DNA of 64,000 nt from Chrysopilus asiliformis. Taxonomy: Eukaryota; Arthropoda; Insecta; Diptera; Rhagionidae. The stretch covers positions 8,259,789 through 8,323,788 of the forward strand of contig OZ035962.1 of NCBI GenBank assembly GCA_964034945.1, written 5' to 3'. The notes beneath the pieces were generated by a model. It saw nothing but the letters and a program-made list of their open reading frames with translations. It searched no databases and was not told where the DNA came from. How positions within the stretch are numbered: position 1 is the stretch's first letter; the number at the start of each line of letters is the position of its first letter. Made by a program: the position numbers and the translations under genes. This document shows positions 23,001 to 35,500 of the stretch, in pieces.

Positions 23001-26000
23001 GTTTAGAATTTCCATGGAAAACTTATGAACAAAACTCAAATTCCAAGTGGAAATTCCCCTCAATTAGGCAACATCCTCCATTCTAAAGATCTAACGTATT
23101 TCTAAAAATTATTCGTTAACCCATTTCCGTTATGGGCATATAATATGCAATTTTTCATTGTTTACATTTTTGTTGCACCGCAAATGTGTTAAAAGCCTCA
23201 TTTCTGACCAAACTAGTGCCCTCTAAATCCACCTTAATTCAAACGTTATTTAGGATTCCAAGTCTCATTTTTCTTTCTCTAATTGGAAGTGACGAAATTT
23301 TTTAACTCCCTGGACACTCCGATATTGCATGATTAATGGCAATTCGGTTAAAATGTCATTTACATTTGGTAAAAAAAAAATTTCACTTCTGTTCCCAGCC
23401 AATTTTCGGCGTTTAGAATTCTCTGTTTTTTTTGTATATCTTTTGATACCCAAAAAAAAAATATAAAAGTCACACCAAAATTATCGCCTTTGTGAAATAT
23501 GCGCATTATATGCATCTACTACCCAGTCTCAGATAAATTTTTACCCGAAAATAGTATCCAGATAAGATTAGGTTTTATGGTTGTCGTCATGAACAAATTT
23601 TGAATGTTATTCAACTTCCTCAAAACTTCTTATCTTTATCATGTGTTAATATATTAAGTTTGTTTTAGCAATTTATGAGTGTACTATAGTTAAATTTCTT
23701 AATTTACCATGAATGATTAAAATATAATTTTTGTCTGAGGTAAATGTACCTCAATTGTATTTAGCTACAGAAATATCCAGCAGACCAAATGAATGTCAAG
23801 TGATTCACTAGTGATTCTGCGACATTCACTTGGATGAACGAAATGTTTACTGGTAAATTCATCTACAACTCACTAGAGGTACCTCTAATGGTGTTAGATT
23901 TTCTACACTTGGTGAATATAAAACTGAAGATTAAGTGAATCATTATGGTGAATATTAGGTGAACATCAAGTGAATGTTTTAATTGACTGTCGTGAATTAT
24001 TTTTTTCACTTTGGTAAACAAAAAATGACTGTCAAGTAATTTCACCAATGATTCTCAGGAACACATTTGTGGCATTAAATTTCCGCCATTAACGAGTGAC
24101 CCGGTCTTTACACGCGACTGTAAAGTCTGTCCGTAGCACAGACTTCAAATGTCAAATTACTGACAACTAATTAAAATACATTTAGCGAACTGGCAGCGAC
24201 TGTATCAGCTCTACAGACGCGTGTAAGGGCCGGGTCATCCTGGAGAATTCTATAGATATTGAAGTTTTTTCACCCCAAAACCTAAAAATGTCAAAAAATC
24301 ATTTATTTTTTTTTAGTTCGTAATTGTCAAAGGAGTACAGCCAGATTAAAACATTTGTCTTAAAATTTTCGGGATCCTAAAAAAGTCCACAAATTTTAAG
24401 TCGCCGAAAAACTAGGTTTTAATTTTAGAGGGCTAACAAAAAAATTGCAATGAGAGGAGTTATTTATGGTAGACATAATTTTTCCAATTCGTCTAATAGT
24501 GGAAAACTGTTAAAGTTTTGAGGGGTAACTAAATTTTTGTCCCGATTATTCGATTTGATTTTACCTACAAATTTAGCGCCTTCGGAAAACTTTTTATTTT
24601 TGAGGAATTTCTGTCTTCAGGGTTATTTTTTTAATAATTTTTGCCTGCGGCACATTTTATAATGAATTTTTCGACTTTGAATCAATTTCTCCCCAAGATC
24701 TTGCTTGCGGCGCAATTTGTGCTGTCTTCTAAACAGACAAAACTTAATTTTTTTTTTTTTTTTAAAAATACTGGGGAAGGCCGTTTTTACTGTGGGTGTA
24801 CTTTCCCTTTTTAAATTTCTAAATCAGTTTGTAAAAGATTTTCGAATGGAAAATTAGAGGTCGATTAATTTGTTTTTCACACATTTTTTAAATGGTTGCA
24901 GTTACCCATTTGCTAGCGGAATACGTAACAAATTTTGCCTACTATTTTCCCTGCGAACGAGTTATGCTAGAAATCTGTTTAATTTAATGGAACGCCATCG
25001 GAAAGTCACATATTTACCGCAATTTGAGTTATTTCAATTTCCCATTGATAACTGTTTCAAAAATGAGCCTGGAATTACGGTCAAAGTACATTATAACTTA
25101 TTGATTTTTATTTAAATATGCGGTAGCCACACATGCGAGAAAATCAATTTACTTCAATGTAATTACAATTACATTAGAATCAAAATGAATGTTAAGGAGT
25201 ATCTATAGATAATCCCAGCTGTCCAACGTGACCCTGCAACGTGTTAATAGGCCACGATATGTCATTTTAAACTGAATAACGTAATGCGTGGGAGGAGAAT
25301 ATTTTAATGTAAATGAAAAAATAAACAGATTTTTTTTTTTCGTTGTTTGGCGATTTTTTTTTTTTAAAATAGATTTCATTGACCGAGGCAACAAGTAAAA
25401 CGACGAAATACAGTCTCTTAAAGATACCAAAAAAATACCAACAACAATCGAACTGACGGAAAAATATACGAAATAACTGTGTGTGAAAATGAAGAAAGCA
25501 GACTCCTTCATTGTCTCGAGACAAACATTAATTGGTTTGTGATAAAGAAACAAGTCTGCAGAAGTTTTGCAGTCTCTGTGTCGTCTTGCCTTAGTTTTGA
25601 ATGATTTTTATTCTCGATAAGCGTTTTTGTGCTCTATTTAGTGTCTCATGTAACTCGCGTATGTAAGTCTGTTTTGATTATGTGGAAATAACACTTAACC
25701 GCAAAGTAATTTCATTCGATTGAGGCTTCAAATGTTATTAAGTTCAACCTTGTTATTATTATTGTCACCTTAGCGACAAGCATTTAAGATTTACTCGTTG
25801 AAAAAGAGATAAATACAGTATGCTTTCGTATTATCTGCCCCCGGGCCATCTTTTCCCTCCCTTAATTTAAGTATTTATGAAAAACGTGCATATGATGTTT
25901 ATGAAAATTTCTTAATTACAAGAATTTTACGTCATTCTCATCTATTTAACTGCTTGACCGCTCGCGACGTCAATATAGTTGTGTGGATTTGGTCTTGAGA

Positions 26001-26640
26001 ATGGCCTGGCCTGGTCTAGTCAAGTGTCCAGTTGAAAGTAGTTGTAGACTACAAGTTCGTTTATAGTAAACAATCAATAAAAAAATGTTAGGCAACTTTC
26101 AACTAGTTCAGGTGAGCTCGAACTGAAAACGGTCACAAGTCCGTTGTTGGAAAAACGACCGCTTTGAACGCAAAACGAACCAAGAAAAAGAAGCTCTCAA
26201 TAAAGTGCTTCACCTCATTTTGCGCTTACACTGCAAGAAATTCAAAAAAAAAGTCTGAATGCAAAAATATTTTTTGCGAAAGTTGCAGAGTTCAGTAAAA
26301 AACGGCGTTGAAATGAACGAATTTCCAAAAACATTTGTTTGCGTGAGGAAATCAAGAACTGTTGGCTATATTCTTCCAACTATCACACTTTTTTGCGAGT
26401 TTATGATCTTTCTTAAAATAATTTGATCAATTATTGGAAATTGCGGAATAAATAAGAATTATTTTATCAGTTTGGTTCCAATTTTGGGGTCGTTCGATGC
26501 ATTACTGAATTGTTCAGCAAATTCTAACAAGTTTTTCAATAATTTCTCAGCGATTTTGTATCTTTTAAGCAATTTAATTGGAACATAAGTGATATTCCTT
26601 TCGTACATGTCTTTTATTCCGCAATTTCCGATTGTTAATG
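23001..26640. other. No gene recognised; repeat near 23790-24060
   Basis: Bases 23792-23825 and 24027-24060 are diverged direct copies (GTCAAGTGATTCACTAGTGA against GTCAAGTAATTTCACCAATG), with many GTGAAT/ATTCAC motifs between them, probably a MITE. Around 25960-26111 the sequence is less AT-rich and ends in CAG|GTGAGC, a possible 5' UTR exon. Bases 26434-26460 and 26608-26632 are inverted copies of 'GGAAATTGCGGAATAAA'. No coding region is convincing. Confidence 0.4.
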
Positions 26641-26737
26641 AAATTACTTTAAGAAAATCTCTTATTATTTTTTACTTTCCTCTGTTATAAAGATAAAGAA
26701 AGTAAAAAATAATAAGAGATTTTCTTAAAGTAATTTT
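26641..26737. repeat. Perfect 39-bp hairpin
   Basis: Bases 26641-26679 are exactly the reverse complement of 26698/26699-26737, with an 18-nt loop (CTCTGTTATAAAGATAAA). The absence of any mismatch implies a recent origin or selection on pairing. Confidence 0.9.
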
Positions 26738-29500
26738 CCCGTTACACAGAAAGGGTTAACTGTCGGAGTATTTTATAAAAAAACATCTATATATATTTAT
26801 GGGAGGGTAAGCAGAAAATAAAATAGTGTACATTTCTAACTACAAATATCTCTCGTGATATTTTCTATCCAATACCGAAAACCAAATTAAAATTGGTTTA
26901 CTGGTTACTGGTATACCAAAACAGTGGGTTAAAGTGGTGAAAAGATGGTGAATTTTTTAGGGTTATATACTCTCTGAAGCGTCCTCTATCCAATAGAGAA
27001 AAGTCCATAAAAATCCGTTGACTTGTTTACGAGCTAGCGGGTGAGGGGATCAGAGGGAAGGGGAATTCTGAAAACTTATCTGCGCAATCAGAAGCATTCA
27101 ACGCTATGGACTTAAATGTTCTCCATTCAGGGGTTCAAAAGTTACAGTGGAACATCCTTCTTTGATAGCTACAACTGAACGCATATCCACTTTGTTTTTG
27201 GCATAATAAAATCTAGAAAAGGTAATAATATATAAATAAACAGTCAAATATTGTGGATTAGACATTTATATGACCAGTAATAAATTTTGGATTTTTTATG
27301 TAGGATTTTCTGATTAAAAAAAAAAACATAGTAGAGAAACGGTGTACTTTTAGCGAATTTGCGCGAAAAACAATTTTTTTTTTGCACAACAGAAAAATTT
27401 GCATAGAAAATCAATTTCTGATAACATTAGCAAAACTTAAGTAAAAATTTAATTCAATTGCTTTCTTTTTGGTGTTAAATAGGTTAACGATATCTAAACG
27501 AGAGTGATTTTTTAAAATTCTTTTTGACTTCGTTCTAGATAATTTCCTGCATTAATTTTTATTAAACCTGGGATTTAGGACGGATCTATGGTGGTGTGAC
27601 GGCGGTATTAAATCTAATACAAAACATAAATTTGTCTTGCCGGGGGCAGTCGTGAAATACGCTATATGACAACAAACCGAAAATTTGTATCTGGTAAGGA
27701 GACGTAGTGACCCTATTTTCAAGGAATTAGCCTCACTTTTCACGAGTGATTTATCAGGATAAAATTTCAGGTCTTTAGCTCAATTTATTCGAAAGTTATC
27801 GTCTTCTAAGATCGACGAACATGCGGACGTCGAAATCTTTTATCATCCTAAATATTCTGGTATAGTTTTTTTTCTGTCCGGGGATTGGTTCGATGATTTA
27901 CAAACAGTATACTACTATATTTTTCTTATATAGACTGTAGAAGCGTGAGGGATATGAAAATGTGAAAACTAGCCTGACTTATTTTATGAACAGCCCCTAA
28001 CAATTTTCAGAAACATTTTATTTGGTCCCACACAAAGGAGGGAAGTAAACAAAAGATTTTGATTTTAAAACCTGAAAAAGGTAGGCTTTAGTAATTTAGA
28101 GATAGCTTAAAAATGATTTAAAAACGTCTAACAATTTACTGTCAAAAATTTGCTGGTTCACTATGGGTATTTCTTCTTTGTACTTAAATAAACATATTTA
28201 AGTCTTATTATTATTTATTCAAGAAAGTATAAAAAATACCTTATGTAAGTACAAAGATTGAAATACTGATTATTTGATTTGAATTCCAAATTCTGACACA
28301 TCGAAATTATTCTACTCGATTATAAAAATTTAACAACCAATTGTGTATACCAAAATAAAATAATTGCAAATCACAAAAATCCAAATAAAATTTACATTTT
28401 CCCTTTCATTTTTTACACATTTTCCAAAGATAATGAATTAAACAAATATTTTCAACGAAACCAACAACGAACGCTGTTGCTTTTTTGGTTTCGTTATCAA
28501 AATTAATCTCCAAGAGCTGCCCAAAATCACTCCGAACAAAAGAGTTCATATTTTTTTTTCGCCAAAATAGCAATGGTGACATTTCCATTATAACCGCCAA
28601 ATCCACCTTCAATACCACCAACTCTGTCAGCGTATTCTAAAGAGTAAAAGGTGATAAACAATGCGTGCTGAAATTGGAATTTGTCAGTGTAACGTACGAA
28701 CTCAATAAAGGTGAAGATCAACAAGTTGAACAACCTTCTTCAACTTGACGCTCTACGTTTGTACTCTCATTGAAGTCTCCTCCATCGCATCCATATGTTG
28801 TTCATATTTCTTATTTGCATGGTGCTGTGCTGATTTGCTTTTCATTTTAGTTTTTCCAACATAAGTTATTTATTTTCTATTATTGGCTGGTGTTGCTTTT
28901 GCTGTTTTCAACGGATTAATATTTTTGTTCGATTTTCCGCTGCCAAAAGTTTAACATTTAAAAATGTGTGTAACCGTGAAAATACCATTTCCGGTTAAAG
29001 TTTTATTAGTTGAAAATTCTGTTGGTTCTTGAATTTAATACATTACGAAAATGCATTAAACAAACAGCATTATTGTTTTCAAATACACAAATGATGAAGA
29101 ACGATATACACAAAAACATTAAAAGTGTGCAATTGAAAGTGTAAAACTATTAGAAATTATCGTCATCGGTCGCCGTCATTGGTTTTGTCTATGAATATTG
29201 ATTTAAGATTGAAGCCGGCAAGGTCAAAGGCACAAAACATATGCTACGGTGCGGCTTTATGCTATGTGCTTCCCACTTTATGCTTCTATTTTTATTTCCT
29301 CGCTTTTCGACCATTACTAGATTCGATGAAAAATTCTATAGCATTAGCCTTGGCTTCTCTGTTTGTGTGTATTTGCGACAACAACACAAAGTTTTAAAAT
29401 TTAAACTCATTTCTCGCAAATTAAAGTGATGCGAAACACGCCAAGCCTTTTCAATTTTTATGCTTTTTAATTTATTAAAAGTTTTACTCTGTGATATTTT
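26738..29500. other. No gene recognised; dispersed repeat copy near 27740
   Basis: Bases 27740-27960 carry the 'AAAATTTCAGGTCTTTAGCTC' core, then a segment (ATCATCCTAAATATTCTGGT) parallel to that after the AGAC array at 3105-3150. It is therefore a diverged copy of the repeat at 2650-3240. Small frames at 28400-28740 (minus) lack any domain pattern. Confidence 0.45.
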
Positions 29501-29653
29501 TAACCGACTTCCAAAAAAAAGGAGGAGGTTATCAATTCGTTTTGGTCCAACTTTATTTATTTATTTATTTATTTTTTATTTATTTATTTATTTATTTATT
29601 TTATTAACCGACTTCCAAAAAGGAGGAGGTTATCAATTCGTTTTGGTCCAACT

Positions 29654-29692
<39 letters not shown>

Positions 29693-29700
29693 TTTTATAT
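29500..29700. repeat. Duplicated 'ACCGACTTCC..GGAGGAGG' tail with TTTA repeats
   Basis: Two near-identical copies of about 100 bp (from about 29504 and 29606). Each starts CCGACTTCCAAAAA, continues GGAGGAGGTTATCAATTCG and TTTTGGTCCAACT, and ends in an ATTT/TTTA microsatellite. This sequence type is common in insect genomes as the tail of a retroelement-derived repeat (I think an RTE-like family; not verified). Confidence 0.7.
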
Positions 29701-29799
29701 CTGTATGTTCACGCAGTACTTGGGTGCCGTTGCATGGATTTTGTTGAAACGTTGGTGGATGACAGAGTTCACTCCCTAGTTGGTCCCATTTTAATTTCC

Positions 29800-30640
29800 C
29801 CTCTCTCCGACGTTTCCCGGCCTTCCCCTCCCCTGTCAACTCCCAATCGGATGGTCCGATCGATCTGAAAATTTGTATGCGTACATTTTGGGGGACGGCT
29901 AGTGTTTTCCCCTTATCTATTTTCCCCTACCCCTTTCGCTTCTTAACCCCTCCCCTATCAACTCCCAATCGGATGGTCCGATCGATCTGAAAATTTGTAT
30001 GCTCACATTTTGGGGGACGGCTAGTGTTTTCCCCTTATCTATTTTCCCCTACCCCTTTCGCTTCTTAACCCCTCCCCTGTCAACTCCCAATCGGATGGTC
30101 CGATCGATCTGAAAATTTGTATGCGTACATTTTGGGGGACGGCTAGTGTTTTCCCCTTATCTATTTTCCCCTACCCCTTTCGCTTCTTAACCCCTCCCCT
30201 GTCAACTCCCAATCGGATGGTCCGATCGGTCTGAAAATTTGTATGCGTACCTTTTTGGGGGACGGCTAGTGTTTTCCCCTTATCTATTTTCCCCTACCCC
30301 TTTCGCTTCTTAACCCCTCCCCTATCAACTCCCAATCGGATGGTCCGATCGATCTGAAAATTTGTATGCTCACATTTTGGGGGACGGCTAGTGTTTTCCC
30401 CTTATCTATTTTCCCCTACCCCTTTCGCTTCTTAACCCCTCCCCTATCAACTCCCAATCGGATGGTCCGATCGATCTGAAAATTTGTATGCTCACATTTT
30501 GGGGGACGGCTAGTGTTTTCCCCTTATCTATTTTCCCCTACCCCTTTCGCTTCTTAACCCCTCCCCTGTCCCCTAATCGGATGGTCCGATCGGTCTGAAA
30601 ATTTTTATGCGTATATTTTGGGGGGCAGCGAATCCTTCAA
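29800..30640. repeat. 122-bp minisatellite, about 6.5 copies
   Basis: The marker ACTCCCAATC begins at 29839, 29961, 30083, 30205, 30328 and 30450, so the period is 122 bp (once 123, from an extra T). A seventh copy near 30565 has a small deletion and decays after 30640. Each unit contains the inverted repeat ATCGGA-TGG-TCCGAT followed by CGAT, then a C/T-rich tract. Copies differ at few sites, for example CTGTC/CTATC and GCGTAC/GCTCAC, and these variants are interspersed, which suggests unequal exchange. The unit length is not a multiple of three and it is not coding. Confidence 0.95.
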
Positions 30641-31330
30641 CCCTCAAATTTTCCAGATAAAAAAAAAACACATATCGGGGTTTTTAGGGTCGCCTAATCC
30701 AATTCTAATGTTTAGAAGTCTGTAAGGTTAACGAAAGGTTTCTGTCGATCTAAAAAATGTTGGTGACCAAAATTTTTGCTGTCGACCTCTAAAATTTAGT
30801 TTACAACTTACTGTTGCTATCCCTAAAAATTCGCTGTTTGGAACGATCAAAGTTTTGCTCTACCCATTTCCTAACATTAAATAGGTATATCCTATAATAT
30901 AATACGAGGACTGTCGTCCTTCTGTCTGTCAGTCTGTCTGTCTGCACAATGGATCTCGAAAACAGGCCTAACGATTTTCATGAAACTTGGGTGTTAGGGA
31001 TTTTCGGGGACAAAAATACGATCTAGATAGGTATCCCCTCTGAGAAAATTCCCCTTCGACACCCCTCGCCTGGTATCTTCGAATTCGGTGGTCCGATCTT
31101 AATGAAGCTTTACAGTATTACTAAGAAGGCTAAAGGGTTTGATTTTCCACTACAAAACCTGACTTTTCCCTCCCCTCGATACCCCTCGCCTGGTTTCTTC
31201 GAATTGGCTGGTCCGATCTTAATGAAACTTTCCAGTGTCACTAAGGGGGTTGAAGGCTATCGATTCGTAACGCCGTTTTCGCACGCGGGCTGCGGCTTTA
31301 CTTGCTCTACCCATTTCCTAACATTAAATA
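30640..31330. repeat. Diverged repeat with TCTG microsatellite
   Basis: Bases 30914-30945 are a short CTGT/CTGTC microsatellite. From about 31060 to 31260 there are two diverged copies of a unit of about 120 bp containing 'CCCCTCGCCTGGTNTCTTCGAATT' and 'GGTCCGATCTTAATGAA'. The phrase TTTTCATGAAACTTGG before them is shared by many insect retroelement-derived repeats. It probably forms one composite repeat with the 122-bp array. Confidence 0.55.
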
Positions 31331-31373
31331 TATCTATATAATGTATATACCAAAAATCACTAAAAATTATAAA

Positions 31374-31881
31374 ATAAAAAACTTTTTAAAAAAAAGTAAA
31401 AAAAACCGACTTAAAAATGCACTAAAAAGGAAAAAATAATTTTTTTGGAAGTTGGTGCCAAAATAGAAACTTAAAGAGGACTTCTATTCATATTTCTTGA
31501 GTGTTACAAATAATTTTATTGTAACAAGAATTGTTAAGACAATCAAAAGCTTTTTACAGTTGTCGAGTACTTTTATGTACAATAGACTCGCGGTTAAAAT
31601 ATCACAATGACTATAATTTTTACATCCCGCGTTTCGTTTAATGCATTGCAAATATTCGATGTGATAAAAATAAATTTTTTATAGTGACAAGAATCGATAT
31701 TCAAAATTTGGGGAATATCAAACCCATTCAATATGTATTTTAATACTTTTAGATTGTACAATAAAAGAGAGCAAATTGTTTGTTTCTATTTTGGCACCAA
31801 CTTCCAAAAAAATTATTTTTTCCTTTTTAGTGCATTTTTAAGTCGGTTTTTTTTACTTTTTTTTAAAAAGTTTTTTACTTT
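31374..31881. mobile_element. MITE with about 97-bp terminal inverted repeats
   Basis: Bases 31374-31470 and 31782-31881 are near-perfect reverse complements (ACTTTTTAAAAAAAAGTAAA at one end, GGTGCCAAAATAGAAAC at the inner side), enclosing about 310 bp of unique AT-rich DNA. The arms also contain ACCGACTTAAAAATGCAC. No coding capacity. The superfamily cannot be set from the ends. Confidence 0.88.
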
Positions 31882-32317
31882 GTAAATACGTGTATATGAT
31901 GATAAAATATCCTTTTGACTGTTTGTAGTGCATGGAGAATAAGTTTATCAGCCCGATTGTGAGAGTCGTGACGATTTCGACCACAGTCGTTTCACGTGTT
32001 TTTGTTGGTAAAAGAATACTAACAATAACACGTAAAATGACTAGTAAAAAACTACTAGAGCTAGAGCCATGAAATTTTACAGCGATGTTTGGTCCTGGAA
32101 TGGGTCAATCCTATGAAAATCCATTAACCGAAAGTAACCAAAATCCAGGCTTTTTAAAAATCTGAATTTTGTTTTTCGCGATTTACTCTGAAACTACCGT
32201 TTTTTAGGAGTCTTATATACGATAAAAGTTGGAAACATTAAAATTTCCTACACTTTGTTTTTTACTATAGCTGTGTACCTCAACCCGCTACCGAGATATA
32301 CCGTTATATCAAAAAAT

Positions 32318-32556
32318 CTGGGCTGGAATCATGTATCTCGACGCGTCTCTGTCTTTCGACGTCGACGCAGCTCTTAACTCTTGACATCGCCATATCAGCA
32401 GCTTCAAATTTCCTGGAATGACATTTGAGAATCACGTTTATATTCATAGTGACGATTCCGCGAAATTTCAAGCTGCAGATATGGCGAAGTCAAGAGTCAA
32501 AAGCTGCGTCGAAGTCGAAATACAGAGACGCGTCGAGATACATGATTCTAGCCCTG
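32318..32556. mobile_element. Foldback with CG-rich arms
   Basis: The left arm (about 32318-32415) pairs with the right arm (about 32460-32556): ATCATGTATCTCGACGCGTC on the left against its complement on the right, with about 10% mismatch. Arms are rich in CG dinucleotides and include TCGACGTCGACG. The plus-strand frame 32418-32717 is a by-product of the right arm. Confidence 0.85.
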
Positions 32557-35500
32557 TTTTCTGCGATTATTATAAAAATCAGTTTTCTGGGTTTCCGGTA
32601 GTTCAACGAAGAATTAAAGAGGCTAGCATTCCCCACTATTTTGTCTTTTGCCGTTATCCGCTATCTTTTATCTTTATCAAGATAATTTCATTAAAAAGTG
32701 AAAAATCAAATTTTTGAGAATTTCTGTGCAAATTAACAGGTTTCCGTAAATGGGGTTTAATAAAGAAAGATATTAAAATTCTCTACATTTTTGCCTAGTA
32801 CCGTGATAATTCAGATTTTGGAAAATATAAATTCATATTTTTATATAAACTAATTTTATTCGTAGAGTTATATTGTAGATTGCGTAGGAATGTAGATTTT
32901 GTATAAGAAAGTCATGTGCTGTTCACATCAGATATTTTTTTTCGGCTTAATGTTAACAAAAAAATTTATGACAAAACCACATATTTTGAGACTTGTTTCC
33001 ACTGAACTTTGAAGATAACTCGTAGAATTTTTGCTCTCGGCGAGTTTTATCGCAAATAAAAACACTTAAAGTGAGTAAAATTCACACTTTGAAAGTTCCA
33101 TTCCAACTTAGCTTGATGATTCGATCAATTTTTTAAAATTTGAATGTTATTTCCTGATTTTAAAAATACTGTGTATTAAAACAAACAATAATTTTGCCAT
33201 AATTTTTTTTACTGTAAGTGAGTAGGACATACTTTATTTACAAATGTGACACCTGGTTTTTCCAACATTTTTCTGCCATCATTTGTATTGTTGTGTCCTC
33301 ACGGACAACTTTCCACAAAAAGTCTAATTTTGATTTTAAGGAAGTTTTCTTCTGGCAATGTAAAAAAAAACTGCATGAAAACAGGATAAAAAAACGTTCA
33401 TAAAATAATTTCAAATACTTGCCATGCCCTTTTGCCCTTTCTTTCCAAGGTAAAATATTCCAGACTAGATTGAGAGTAAAAAAAATCAAATGCAGTTACC
33501 ACCACCCCACATGCCAATATATCGTTGAATAGCAAACTTACCATTGCTGTAAAACATTGAGTAGCACGTTTAGCTTTACAGTTGTCCAGCGTTCACTGGC
33601 GAATCCCCCTAACACTTTTCCGGCTTCTTTTCTATAAATTCAATTATTACACTTTGTGTGCACGCTGAATTTTCTTTGAATTTTGCAGCTCAACTTAAAT
33701 TATTGCTCAGTTTCATGCGAATATTCTGTCGTGAAAAACGAAACATTGAAATAAAAAGAAAATTTCAATTCGTGCCATACATTTATAATTTATAGTAAAA
33801 AGGGAAAATATTTTTAAATAAGCGAAACGCAATTTAAGGTTAAATTTTATTTTTCTTATAATATGGTAGTCGAAAATACAAATTTCCAGAGATTTTTCAT
33901 GGAAATTACCAAATTTTAGTGTTTTTAGTGTTAAAACATTTTTGTCTATAGATTTTTTTTTGAATATTCACATTTAGCTAAGGCTTTATCAAGAAAACGT
34001 TAATTGATAAACAGAAATATCAATTTTATTCATTATCTTTAATTGTTTTGAAATTCGATACTTGATTATCATTTCAATATTTGTTGAGATAATTTTTACT
34101 TGGCTTATTTAGTTTGTGTACTTGCTTGCGGAGATTCACATTTCAACGTACGTAAAACAAATAACATATTTGAGGAGGTGATTACAAATATTTTAATGTG
34201 TAATATGGCATTTTCCCAAACAATAACTGTTCGAGTTAATACCATTTTTGTCCAAAGGAATGTCGATTTTAAATTTTTATTTAAAGTTTTTTAAAATCAA
34301 AATTTTTTTTCCCATTAGGCACCACTTTTAAAATCATGAACCATTTTATAAATTCTAAGGCCCCCTTTATACTTGTGATTTTTTCTTGAATTTCTCCGCG
34401 AATTTCATTCAGAATTTATTCCGCGAATTTTATTTATCTATAGCAGAATCAATTCACTTAGCTAAAGTTTTCAAAATTTGAATTTATTCCGGCAGTTTTA
34501 TAAGTAACAAATCTGAACGTGTGATTTCTAGTCAAGTTCATTAGCTGTCAAGTTCATTTTCCCACATGTCGTTTCTTTGGTGCGTAGAAGTTTGTTGGTG
34601 AATATTTAAACCAGGAGTGTCTTTGGAATTTTAAATCTCCACTCTATAAAAAGAAGCAAAGAAAGCTTATAATAATCTGCGGAATGCAATGGACATATCG
34701 GGATTTTCTTTTCTAGCATTGAACTTTATTCATTTTGACCGATCATCACTCATTAATGCACTAACGTACTTACATCCGGATACTTTTTAGGTACTAAAGC
34801 ATTTAATACCAAGTTAACCCCTTGGCAATTGACTAAATACTTTTATAGTCAGAATCAGCAATATTCGTATTCGAATGGCCTGCTCTTTTTTGAGTTCGAT
34901 CTCAATTTTAAATCGAAAAGAAAACTTTGACAAATTTTTTCTAACAAAATTGTATTGAATAAAGTAGGCACTCTTCGACTCCAGAGTAAAGCATGATCTA
35001 CATCTGTGATTAAAATTCGCCCTCCTGCTTAACTTTTTCTTCGTTCCGATGTGGAAAGAAACTCATTGAATTATAAACCAAATAAAATGAAAATGTTGAA
35101 ATTTTTGTGTATGGAATTTGTTGTTTCGTTATTGTTGCGTTTCCGTCACCCCCTCCTCACTCCTTCGACCATCTGTTGCGGTTTTTCGGAGCCTTTTCGG
35201 AGATCTCAAAAATTTGGATGCCCCCAATGATGCTTCAAATTTCCAGTCACCCCGAGAAAACTGAAAAGAAACGGGGACCTGCCAAACAATTTTTCGGGGG
35301 TATGAGATTACGTAATGCAGGGAGCCTGAAAAGAAGGGATTTTAATTTTCAGTCGTCGACAGAAACTTCAAAAACTTCAATTTTTATGGGGCCCAAAAAA
35401 CTTTCCGCAACGTAACTGCGGATCACATTAATGCTGACCACTTTTCCGAACTAAAAAGTCCTATATTGAAATAGGTTTAATAGCATTTTAACAAAAACCA

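Noticed and set aside
29460..29747. 95-codon plus frame with FIYLFIYL repeats
   Set aside because: It is the TTTA microsatellite read as protein.
29839..30640. CRISPR-like array
   Set aside because: Units are contiguous and 122 bp long with no unique spacers, in a eukaryotic genome; it is a minisatellite.
32418..32717. 99-codon plus frame
   Set aside because: Its first half is the right arm of a foldback, so the frame is a by-product.
35107..35415. 102-codon plus frame
   Set aside because: Less AT-rich and open, but no domain pattern, no splice context and no neighbour exon. Kept as unassigned.
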